A stretch of 64,000 nt of DNA, from positions 58,037,623-58,101,622 of the forward strand of contig CM047429.1 of NCBI GenBank assembly GCA_026168455.1, read 5' to 3'. This DNA is from Theocolax elegans (lineage: Eukaryota; Arthropoda; Insecta; Hymenoptera; Cerocephalidae). The translations under genes were made by a program, and so were the position numbers. The notes beneath the pieces were generated by a model. It had not been told where the DNA came from. It did no database searches and worked only from the letters and a program-made list of their open reading frames with translations. This document shows positions 53,701 through 64,000 of this stretch, piece after piece; within the stretch, counting starts at the first letter, position 1; every line of letters starts with the position of its first letter.

Positions 53701-53895
53701 GAGCTATCCCACTATTTCTGTACATTCTGTTCGTTTAATTAACTCCATAAAATTATAATATTTACTGGACATTAACACACGCTAATAATATTACGAGCTA
53801 TAAACAAATAAATTTTCAAGAATAAAATTACTATATTAGCAATTAATATGAATCTTATATTTTAATAACTCGAAGTATTATTGAAATATAGCCAT
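50800..53895. other. Non-coding DNA: GC-richer patch, AT-rich middle, microsatellite cluster
   Basis: A patch at about 50.81-51.19 kb has ORFs without a known product. Then comes very AT-rich DNA, and a microsatellite-rich island at about 52.97-53.29 kb with TA/AT runs at 53151-53170 and 53182-53199. The 160-codon plus ORF there is mainly translated repeat. Confidence 0.5.
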
Positions 53896-53900
53896 GCATA

Positions 53901-54585
53901 CTTACAAGGAGAGCATCAGGCCTTCGGAAAACGGATCTTTACCAAACTCTAGGATATGATTTCTACTATAAAAATATGAAGAAAGCCGGAGTTCCGTATG
54001 CCAATGCCCTTTTTTTCGGAAGTTAGAAGCAAATAACGAAAAATCTTACCGAAAAAATGTTTGACTTTGATCGCTTATAACTTATAAACAAATAGAGATA
54101 TGCTCCCAGACTCAAATCCAGCAGAAAACTGAGATCGAGTAGATTGGATTTGAAAAAAAAGAAGCTTAAATATCTTGATTTAGTTAAAAGTTATGAAAGA
54201 AATAAGAATTTAACGATATTTTAGCCTGAAATTTAATGCATTTGTTAATTAAAAATATTCATCAAAAAATCATCAAATTCTTATTTCTTTCATAACTTTT
54301 AACCAAATCAATATATTTAAGCTTCTTTTTTTTCAAATCCAATCTACTCGATCTCAGTTATCTGCTGGATTTGAGTCTGGGAGCATATCTCTATTTGTTT
54401 ATGAGTTATAAGCGATCAAAGTCAAACATTTTTTCGGTAAGATTTTTCGTTATTTGCTTCTAACTTCCGAAAAAAAGGGCATTGGCATACGGAACTCCGG
54501 CTTTCTTCATATTTTTATACTAGAAATCATATCCTAGAGTTTGGTAAAGATCCGTTTTCCGAAGGCCTGATGCTCTCCTTGTTAG
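53901..54585. mobile_element. Fold-back DNA element with about 310-bp inverted arms, TA-flanked
   Basis: The left end reads CTTACAAGGAGAGCATCAGG from 53901. The right end on the minus strand reads CTAACAAGGAGAGCATCAGG from 54585. The two halves stay inverted copies of each other inward to roughly 54215 and 54270, leaving only a short AT-rich spacer. TA dinucleotides sit just outside both ends (53899-53900 and 54586-54587), consistent with a TA target-site duplication. No transposase frame is present, so it is a non-autonomous element of MITE type with very long terminal repeats. Assignment to Tc1/mariner rests only on the TA flanks. Confidence 0.88.
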
Positions 54586-54589
54586 TAAT

Positions 54590-57240
54590 TTTAAAATTTG
54601 ATGACTAATTTTGTCTTTTTCTTGCAATATATCTTTATGTATCTTTATATAGATTAGTGTCAAAATCATTTTCCTCAGTCCCATCAAAATTTATTACCCG
54701 GAAGTATAGACGATGGACCATTTATCGATGCAATAAAGTCAATGGTCTCGTGAACTAAATAACTTCATTAAATTTATGTGAATAATTAAATAAAAAATTT
54801 TCCATTATGTGCACGTATTTTCATTAAGATTAGAATAATTTAACATACATTATTATAGTAAAAATAAATATCGCTGTATTTTATTTATTGTAAGTAACAA
54901 CTGCAGTACACTGATAATCATCGTGAAATCAATGCTTATGTGTCCAACTTTCGTATTATAAACCACGAAATATACGAAATAGACTAAATTGCTGGGCGTA
55001 AACACGTATAACTAAGATTTCTTTATTTCATTGGAATTTTCATCGAATTAAAGATACCGCATATATTTGACTTATACATTGAATCTCATCGAATATTATT
55101 TATATATGTGTATGCAAAGTTAATACAAAAATATAGTCATGTTGCAATTTTGTGTGTTTCTAAGAAGAAAAAAAAACAGGCTGTAAAAAAAAAAAGTATT
55201 ACGTAAGGTACGAAAGTTTTCCATAGTTTTACATGCAAATTTCTTCTAAACAGTGTACTACATATGCTATATTCATGGGTTAACAGCTATACACATATAT
55301 AAGCAATTTACTTTTTTTTACTTAATTATTGAATTAATATATAGCTTTATAATGTAAATTTCAACACAGCGTGTGTATATAAATATTTGAGTTTTTTTTT
55401 CAAGGCTTAATTTAAAATTTAAGTTACTTTGTTCGTGAATAACTTAAATACACGACGAAATAAGGTATATATGTATAATTTTTGTATTGTTTCAATTTAT
55501 ATAAATTAAACATTTTTCAGTCAATGAATAAATTATACACTCGCTGTGTGTATGTATTATATATATATTTATATGATTGCAGGAAGTGAGCTAGTCATTT
55601 TGAATAGAATTTGTAATTTTAAGGTATAGGATTTTGTTAAAAAAAAATATCGAAAAAATCTTTTTAGTAAGAAACATTTTATATAGGTATAAATAGGAGT
55701 CCATACAATATAAACTGTGAAAAAGGAAAAATCAACAACGTTCGTATGTGAATACCGTATAGATAAACCACGCGACGTAAGACAATAAAGACGAAAATCT
55801 TTCCGAGAAAAAACGAATTAGATAAATGTTATATCACCCTCCGACCGAGTAAAGAGTCAACCACAGATAAAATTGTTGGAGGGTTTATACGTGAGAATTA
55901 ACTAGTGGCAGTCTATTAATTAACGGAGCAGCATTAAGTAGTCGGTGAGTATCCCTTATAACGTCGAGTATAGATATATATTTTTTTAGTTCGAGTTCGA
56001 CAACCCCCGCGTGCACAGTGTGGGGTTGACCACCGACGAGACCCTCTAATGCTTCCCGATCACATCACGTGGCGTGTACGCCGCGCCCTATACTAACTCG
56101 CGCACCCTTTTTGGGTATATAACTCTGCCTTTTTTTTCTCGCTTCGGGGATATATATGCAGACGACGATTTTTACAATTCGAAAAGGAATGCGGAGCCGC
56201 GTTATCATTTTATTTTTCATTTATTTATTTTTTTATATTTTTCTTTATTATTCGTGGTGCATGAACTATAAAGTTAGTATAATTACGAGAAAAACGAGTC
56301 AGTGTAGTCGGATTGAAATATTAAAATGATTTAATTACAAAAAAAGATGAAGAATTATTTAGTAATTCATTATATATAGAAATGCTCCTTAATAAGCTAA
56401 GAAATGGGAAAGACAATCAAGCATGACACACAGTTACTTTTAGACTTTCGTGAATGAGTACTTGTTCTATATATCGTTAGTCATATTTTTTTGTGGTTAT
56501 ACACTACTGAGTACTACCAATATTTACGTTATTTATTTACATTTTATCTGTCATACTATTTGCAAATATTTTATTTATCATCTACGTCGGTTACAAATTA
56601 TTCTCTCTAAATATTTTGACACATTCTCGTTTCTTTTATTTTATAAAATAATATGTTTCTATTTCTTAAAGGATTAAATTATTTTAATTTACGATCAGTA
56701 AATTTTTTAGATATAACGAATATTATGAATTAATTACTTGATTAAATGTATACATATGTATATATACACACACACATACTACTTTAGCCACTTACAAAAC
56801 TACATCTGTACGTATATCGAATTCGAAAATTGACAATTCAAAATAGCTATAGATCTTTGCATGCATATACGATTACAATAAACAAAGCATTATGATTAGC
56901 ATCGCAAAAATGACCAAACACTCATTTGTAATGGATCTTTCTTCTTGGCTATAGCAAACTATCGTACTGAATCGTTTAGTCATTCGCTGATTATTTATTA
57001 AAAGTCCTGTAAATTCGTAGTCTTTCATTCCTATTTATTCTTGTATTTTAATGTCTATTTACGTTTAACGCAATAAAAATATATAATCTTATATAATTAA
57101 AAGATACAATTTAATTCTTACGTTTTTATCGATGAAATTAAATTCCACAACGGTAAAAAATGTAACAATCTCGACCTAAAAAGTAGTAAAATCGTTACCA
57201 AAAAAAAGTAATAAAATCAATCATTAATGTATCGAAAAGT
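54590..57240. other. AT-rich non-coding DNA with a small GC-richer patch
   Basis: A patch at about 55.84-56.11 kb includes a donor-like GTCG/GTGAGT (break after 55944) and a GC-rich stretch of mixed composition. Nothing else was recognised. Confidence 0.45.
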
Positions 57241-57264
57241 AACGAAGCGTATCATCGCTCATTA

Positions 57265-57358
57265 TTGTTTGCTCGAGGCACGTGTAAACAATTTTTAGAG
57301 ACTATACGACAAAAAAGGAGTGATGCAAGCGTTTACACTTTATGCATTAAGCAAACAA
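57265..57358. promoter_or_regulatory. Symmetric cluster of forkhead-like sites with an E-box
   Basis: TTGTTTGC (57265-57272) is mirrored by GCAAACAA (57351-57358), and GTGTAAAC (57282-57289) by GTTTACAC (57331-57338), giving a nested inverted arrangement. All contain forkhead-type cores. CACGTG at 57279-57284 is a perfect E-box. CTCGAGGC follows both TTTG (57272-57279) and AACAA (about 57359-57366) as a direct repeat. This is a candidate enhancer. Confidence 0.35.
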
Positions 57359-58149
57359 CTCGAGGCGCTTCTTGCTCGATGGGACGTTTTAAAATAAGAC
57401 GAAAATTTCAACGTTTAACTACCACCTTGAATGAGTGAGATATTTTCAATCCTACATAACACGTACTTACAGTTTGAAAGAGGTTTCACATCGCAGATCG
57501 CGTGGGCGGATTACAAAACTCGCCAATTTTTGAATTACGTTATATACGTGTGTTACACTAACCGTGAATCTTTTTGCGCGCGATTTAAACGCGATCAATT
57601 TTCGAGATTATCATTTTTACGCTGCGGCAGCGTGCAAATTGAATTAATGAAATTCACCGTTTAAGATAAAAATGACAATTACACTATAAAAGGTAGATTT
57701 ATTGTATCTTTTACAAACAGTTTAAGTGAAACTATTTTAAACTGTTGCTATTTAAAATTACACGAGGAATCAAAAGAATTCTTTCAATTCGCACACTTGA
57801 GGCATTCATTGATTTTACTACGATACTGGGTTATTCTTTTTAAAATGATTATTCTAACGAGTTCTAGATTCCAAGTACAATGTACACGACTATATTGAAA
57901 AATTCAGTGGAAAAATTTTAAGGTCAGATTATTTAATTAACTATAAAGATCAAACCATTCTGACTTTTATTAAACGAAGGATAGTTTATTTTTTATTTCA
58001 CATTATTCGCAGATAATCACGTACAATCGAATTTTCTGCACCCATGGGAACAAAAAAGAAAAAAAAAGATTGGTATATCGATAAAAATAAAAGAAATAAA
58101 TATAGTTGGCGTAAGATGAAGATACACCGTTAAAAATCTGTCTTGCATC

Positions 58150-58597
58150 CAGAGCAAGAGTCGTCCAATCAGATAGTTAAAGGAACGGGATTGGGAGGAG
58201 GTGGGAAAGAGGGCGTAGGTCGCGCGCGCCTCCCCCCGTCCAGGGCGCGGCTCAATCAATTACCTTTAGGGGGTGTACAAGCTACCACCAAGTGGGTGCG
58301 CCGGCGTAGCAACAACGTACTCTAGCCCAGTCGTGGCCGCCCTCGCTCTCGGAAAAGAGATTGTATATACCCTAGCCCCGTACGCCTATCTAGTACCCTT
58401 TTATATATTTTCTTATTTTCCTCTACGTAATACGTATACGCGTGCGCAGGACCTCAGTTCAATTGCGCAAGGACCGACCTTGCTGGATTGATCCTATAGA
58501 CGTACACGTACAAACATATATATATACGTATATACACGTACGCGTACGCGTATATGTATATGTACGCCAACCCCAGGAGTGCCCAGGAGCTTGCAAG
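58150..58597 (+). promoter_or_regulatory. Promoter-like island ending in a strong splice donor
   Basis: It begins with a CCAATCA box (58164-58170) and GC/GGGAGG-rich sequence, with several TATA-like stretches and an initiator-like TCAGTT (58454-58459). It ends at a donor GCAAG/GTACGT with the break after 58597. A 21-base stretch between CCCCAG (ending 58576) and this donor could be a microexon reading ECPGACK, but the acceptor lacks a pyrimidine tract. A leader exon running from about 58456 to 58597 is the simpler reading. The gene it would belong to must lie to the right and is not seen. Confidence 0.3.
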
Positions 58598-58599
58598 GT

Positions 58600-59515
58600 A
58601 CGTTTACTTTTGGCTTCGATTATTTTACGAATTTTCGGTACGTATGTCTTGTGTACTTAAGAATCGAGTCAATTTTATTAAGGTTACTGACATTTATCGA
58701 ATTAAACTAATATTCTACTTGGATAGGATAAAGTAATTGTGTTCGAAAATGGTTCGAAATAATTGTTTCAATTAGTTTAATTTTTTTTATACGATCACTT
58801 TTTTTGTAGATTATATTTATTAATATTGTTCTCTGGTAAATGCGAGAATAACGTTTGTAGTAATTGACGATTGCTCAAAATCACGAAACACGTATAGAGT
58901 TTAATGCATCGAAGGCTTATGCGACTGCGTAGTCGGCGAAGGATTCAAGAAATCGATATCGCGAGAGAATTATTTTATTATTTACTCTTCAAGTGTTACA
59001 ATTAATTTAAGAACGTAACGTATACGTTGGTATGGTTAATACCACATTTTTAAATATTCTTACTTAATAAATAAATAAATTGTACATATTTTAAGTGGTA
59101 AATTCAATCTAGTACGATTTTACTTATCTAAGAGAACTTATATATACGTATTAAAAAGAAACGCGAAAAGTATATACTTTAATTAAATAAAAGTACATAT
59201 TTTACTTATAAACAAATATGTAACAAGGGACACAAAAGTTTTAAGTTGAAACTTGTTGCGTTTGGCTGATTATCAAAAAGCTATAATTAGAGAATGTTAA
59301 AGTAATTAACAAAGTACAAGTTAATTTTAATCTTATTTTTCGTACGAATGCAATACAATATTAAAATAATGTACTTATTTACGTTTTGCTCTTTCGTTCT
59401 AGATATTCATCGAGGGCAGGAGCACTTTCAATCGCAATTAACATGAATACACGCGAAACGATAACCTAAAGTAAACGTGCAAAAGGAATTTAAATAAAAA
59501 AAATCGAGTAAATAA
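58600..59515. other. AT-rich non-coding DNA
   Basis: No exon, RNA gene or repeat of note was recognised. Confidence 0.55.
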
Positions 59516-59520
59516 AGTTA

Positions 59521-59541
59521 AATAATAATAATAATAATAAT
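59521..59541. repeat. (AAT)n trinucleotide microsatellite
   Basis: Seven AAT units lie just upstream of the coiled-coil ORF. Confidence 0.9.
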
Positions 59542-59573
59542 ATCCTACGTACATAATACAGTAGATTACAAAG

Positions 59574-60071
59574 ATGACGGTGACAGCTGAATTGAAAGAA
59601 ATCAAAGAAATGCTACGTAAGATAATAAAAGACATGACGAAAATCCGACAGGCACAAAAGCAAATGAAGGAAGAAATGTACGAAGTAAAGGATGACTTGA
59701 AAAGATTTCGCGAGCTCTGGAAGAAAGAAAAAATGGAGATAGAAAACCGATTGCAAAAGTTGGAAGAAGACAAGGTGAAAAGGGAATTAATGCAGAGGCT
59801 TAATCGTTTTGAAAAAATGGAAGAAGCCATTCAAATGAAAGAGAAAAAAAATAACAGTAACATCAAGGACTTGGAGATACCGAAATCAAATGCGTTGCAA
59901 GAGAGTGAAATACAAAAACGTATTGAAAATATAGCTAAGAAAGATAAAACTTACGGTAGCACTGTTAATATTGAATACAAAAAATTATGCGTTAATGAAA
60001 AAAATATGATTTTGAAGGATGGACAAAGATTGCTAAAACAATTTTTCGGCTCAGGTAAAACTGACTTGTAA
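59574..60071 (+). CDS. 165-codon coiled-coil ORF, probably a decayed retrotransposon ORF1 fragment
   Basis: The frame opens with ATG at 59574 and closes with TAA ending at 60071. Residues 1-95 are a highly charged Lys/Glu heptad-rich coiled coil (MTVTAELKEIKEMLRKIIKD at the start). It is followed by EKKNNSNIKDLEI, which resembles the RKNNIVIKGLEI-type junction found after the coiled coil in ORF1 of insect non-LTR retrotransposons. The last 60 residues look unrelated to ORF1 RNA-binding domains. No zinc knuckle, reverse transcriptase or poly-A tail is visible nearby. The frame is intact and compositionally unlike the flanking AT-rich DNA. It may be a 5'-truncated or rearranged element, or a small lineage-specific gene. 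No binding partner or function can be assigned. Confidence 0.5.
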   Translation: MTVTAELKEIKEMLRKIIKDMTKIRQAQKQMKEEMYEVKDDLKRFRELWKKEKMEIENRLQKLEEDKVKRELMQRLNRFEKMEEAIQMKEKKNNSNIKDLEIPKSNALQESEIQKRIENIAKKDKTYGSTVNIEYKKLCVNEKNMILKDGQRLLKQFFGSGKTDL

Positions 60072-60074
60072 ATA

Positions 60075-63000
60075 TAACTATACACGATTAACCTTTCAGA
60101 ATATCAGTCGTAAAGTACAAATATTATACAATGATCAATCAAACGTAAATACATATAGCTTTTTATCTTTTATCTTATTACTGATAAAAGTGGCTTATTA
60201 ATATAGTTAACTAATTATAATAGACTGCACAATAAACTGCCTTAAAAAATACACCTTTATCAATAAAACAAAGTTAACGATATAAAATATTTTATTTTCG
60301 AAAATTTTAATAATAAGTTAATAATATAATGTTAAATCGTTAGCAAGGTTTACCATTTTTATCGTTAAAATTACTATTTCTCATAATGATGAATTGACGA
60401 CAACCTATAAACATCAGGATTGAATTTTTATTTTTACGAGTCGCTAGACTCGAATTTAACCGAGGTCGTTCCTACTAAATCATGTTTAATAGACTATTTC
60501 AAAACCGATGTGATATATTGAATTAAGTATTATGCCTAATTTATTTTAAAAAATATACGACGAGACAACGATCAAAATATTATTTATTATTATATAAATT
60601 AATATGTTATTTACTTTTGTACATCAGTATATTTGAAATAAAAATTTAATTATGTATCGAAGAACAGGTTGGTGGATTAATTATACTCTATACTTATTAC
60701 ATTGGTGCAATATTATTATATAAAAATGTTTTCACTAAATGCGCACGTGAATATCTTAAAAGAGAATAAAGGTTTGATAAAGAAGTTGTGTAAAACAAAC
60801 TATCGGCTGACACGTTGATTATCGAAAGTATACTCAACTAATGTATGCACCACATATGCGACTACCATCGCATTAATACTCATCGATCTAATAAGCAACA
60901 CATTTGCACAACATTAAATCCATCCGGTATATAGAAAGGAATACTCATTTCTATCGAGTTTACACTCTTTTTTTTTTATCCCCCTCGACACGTTTGTTGA
61001 CCATACATCGATAGACAACGCCCCTCATCCATTTTATTTGTGTTGTACGTACACGCGCGCGCGTTTGCGTTCAGTGCATTGATAAAGTGAGCAGACATCA
61101 ATTTTACCTGGTGCACGGTCGTTCGCCTCAGCACTTTAAAACCTAAGGTTAATGTGATTGCTTCGGGATTAACTTTTCTTTTTCGAAGGGAACCCTCTTT
61201 TTTTCACATATACCCCTTTCTCCAAATTTTATAATGTTGACCCAATGTTCGCTATATAGGGATAATGCTATATAGAGCACGATTATTCTCGACGATGTAC
61301 TCTTTGTTCGAGGTGCAGCAAAATTATGGTGACGAATGTTCGATGAATAATTAACGTGAATCACGCATTGTTATAAAGATTTTACTTTAATTAAATTATA
61401 TATGTGCGTGGGCACTATATATACATTTTAATTCGGGTACTATCCGATCTTTATTTCTTGAACTATTTCTTGGGGATTGAACGAGTCACGTTTTTAACTT
61501 TTGAAGTTAGGGGATTTAAATTTAACATCGCGACACGCAATTATACAAAGTTTTTTTTTAATTTTAATACACATTTCTTTTCTTAACGCATTCCAAGTAT
61601 TAAATTTAAACGTTGCACGAGAACACGAAATGGTGAGAATAAAATTAATGTTTACACGTACACATTCGTAATTATTAAATATTTGCTTATGGTTGTTACA
61701 CTGAAATATTTTGCTGGATATTATATTACGAATGACTATATTAATTATTTCAAAAGCTCTATATAATATATTCGTGTATATATTACTACGCGAAAGATAT
61801 TACTTAAATTTATAAATCATAGACGTGAAAAATTGGTATAATCTATATACGTAACAAATAACATTAAATTTTTAATTACTAAAAATTCTAGCCAATGAAG
61901 AAAAGCGCATATACATGCCGAGATATCCAAGAAAAAGTTAAGGAAAAAGAAGGTGTGACAAAAGATAACATCTGTGGCTCGTAAAAACGTTGGCAAATAA
62001 ACAGCCGAGCGAATCCGCGGAAGCGTAAATTTGAAAACGCGCACTGGTATATATACGCACACGGTCACACAGTGATACACGCACGTGCACATAAACACAC
62101 ACCTCTATTTATAAAAAGCATTATAAAGAAATAGACGAGTCCCATTGTCACGTCCAAGACCGGCGTATATAGAGCGCCAAACGTAAAGAAACCCGATGGT
62201 TTCGAAAATATCCAGGATGACTCATTAGCGTGGATTTACGATCGGACTTTTGTCAAAGTATTCTCGAGTCGTTCGCTCGGTGTGTCTAAATATATATACA
62301 AACTGCGATATATACTTCTGGTTTCCCTTGCCCATGCGCATCAATCGCTTAAGCTCGGAAAAGCTTTTATCGTCTCTTTCGTATATTTCGTTTTGTCATC
62401 TCTGACTATTATTTTGATCCGATCGAACCGAGCTAAAGGTAGAATATCCAATGATTTGTGAGTTAGATTTTTATCTCTCTGTTGTTTCATAGTATATCTA
62501 TAGGTCTCTGCAAGATTTCAAGGTAGGATTGTACGGTCAAGTTTTCATTCGATATGTCGACATGTAGTCTTTAATTTTGAAATGTGCTTGATTGTGTATT
62601 GACTGCAAAATTTACGGAGATATGGTAGTTCTCTAGCGACCCTTCGGTCAAAGCAGCGACAACTAATACAAATATTTTTATATGTTATTTTTTTATAAAA
62701 GAAATATTCACGCAGTGATTTATTATTAAATAGTTTTTAATTGATTAACGTAATTGCTATAAATTGAGGCTAAAATCGCATATTTTTCTTGTTTATAATC
62801 GAGAATTTTTTTTTAAAATGTTTGACTTATTGTAAATATTTTTGGATATAAAGAAAGAGCAGAAATTTATCTTTCATTTGCTATTATTTATATTGTAATC
62901 TCCCATTTCTAAAGTATAATAATATGCAATTTTCTGTTCTGATTACTGTTGTTCCCATTTACTTCCATGTTAAAATAAGTATTTTTAATCATTTTTTACT

Positions 63001-64000
63001 AAAAATTTAGTTGGGTAACCTTCACTTAAAAAAATACTAAAAAATTCTTCCTATTTCAAAAATTGTAACTCAAATTTTTAGTTAAAATCTCTCATCTTTT
63101 TGCAAATTGCGGAACGAATGTATACTTGCAATTGAATAATCATTCAGTATTTTTATATTCCAGATCATTTTAAAATCATAAAATCATGTTTAAAACATAC
63201 TCTATCAGGTTTTAATTGTGTAAAGCCGTTGTTGGTGTACAGTTAATGATCTCGCCAATCATTATTTCCTTATTTTTTTTAAACGCGCAATTTTCGTACA
63301 ATTAAGAATATAATAAATCTTTAATAATTGTGTTTTATTAGCATTAATTATAATATATAAATCTCCACATATTACACTATAATACCTAAAAGTATATCGT
63401 ATATACAATGCGAATTAGAGGCTAATAGAATCTATTTTACTCGCGTACACACAATACGTGCTAATTTTGTATTTTATTACAAGGTTTTCAAAAGAACAAT
63501 TATAAAATGGATATAAATTTAGATTAACGTAAATAAATAATTGGATATAGTGCTTTTGTTAAGAGTACAATGGAATTAATTATTAGCTTTTATTATTTAT
63601 AGGTATTGAGATAATTTCCATATTTAATAAACTAGACCTTTATACACATTTTTTCTTAATTGCAATTTAATGTATGAGACCTTTGACTCGTGAGAATCCA
63701 ACTTTTGGACGATTGAACCACTCTTTAATTGATTAAGTCGTATTAAATAACAATAATATTCAAGATAGCTTTAATATTATTTTTAGGAGTAATATATACG
63801 CGTATAGTATGTATATATTAAAACGATGCGAGATTAAAAATTAAAATTCTGGTACAGTGTGAAAGCGCGTTTATTTTAAACAAAAAAAATTTTAATTGAT
63901 TTACATGATTGAACATGAAAAGTATGCATCGCGTACAAGAACTCCAAGGATTCATGCATTATAAGTCGTGCGTCACTTACTTCGTGCACCGGAGGACTTA
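60075..64000. other. AT-rich non-coding DNA with small islands
   Basis: GC-richer patches lie at about 61.04-61.14 kb and 62.15-62.45 kb. The latter holds an AP-1-type TGACTCA (62219-62225). No exon was recognised to the window end. Confidence 0.45.

Noticed and set aside
1..64000. CRISPR arrays, operons or prokaryotic genes
   Set aside because: No direct-repeat/spacer structure, no ribosome-binding sites and no dense coding; the composition and mir-8 show animal DNA.

Overview
The window is animal nuclear DNA, most likely from an insect and probably a hymenopteran. It is strongly AT-rich and full of dinucleotide microsatellites. It is broken up by short CpG- and CT/GA-rich islands, and coding sequence is very sparse. 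Two loci can be named from the sequence: the N-terminus of a MePCE/Bin3-type 7SK RNA capping methyltransferase at the left edge (minus strand), and the conserved microRNA gene mir-8 near the centre (plus strand, about 29.94-30.03 kb). The hymenopteran guess rests on general composition (CpG-rich AT background, long microsatellites) and is an inference. The mir-8 arms support an arthropod.

Layout. 1-705 is the first coding exon of bin3, cut by the window edge. It has a likely 5' intron and a GC-rich leader/promoter at about 1.4-1.7 kb. From about 1.9 to 29.6 kb there is AT-rich DNA with islands at about 7.0-7.25, 9.2-9.37, 13.0-13.3, 20.9-21.75, 22.3-22.45 and 23.2-23.5 kb. Several of these end in good splice-donor consensus and may be alternative leader exons or promoters. 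Two small inverted-repeat elements lie at 18.1-18.7 kb, next to a long CA repeat. mir-8 follows at 29.94-30.03 kb, with a compact GC-rich block just upstream holding an NRF1/Ewg-type palindrome and an initiator-like motif.

To the right of mir-8 no conserved protein-coding exon was recognised. The notable objects are a long imperfect hairpin at 39.03-39.28 kb, a Pol III/tRNA-like fragment at 42.66 kb, a recent 2.05-kb tandem duplication (46.67-50.78 kb), a 685-bp fold-back element flanked by TA dinucleotides (53.90-54.59 kb), a symmetric cluster of forkhead-like sites (57.27-57.36 kb), a promoter-like island ending in a splice donor (58.15-58.60 kb) and a 165-codon coiled-coil ORF that resembles a decayed retrotransposon ORF1 (59.57-60.07 kb).

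No new multi-gene system was found. The window reads as regulatory and intergenic or intronic territory around mir-8. The most informative observations are the mir-8 locus itself, the duplicated island and the structured repeats. Most long ORFs are chance translations of microsatellites or islands and were left out.
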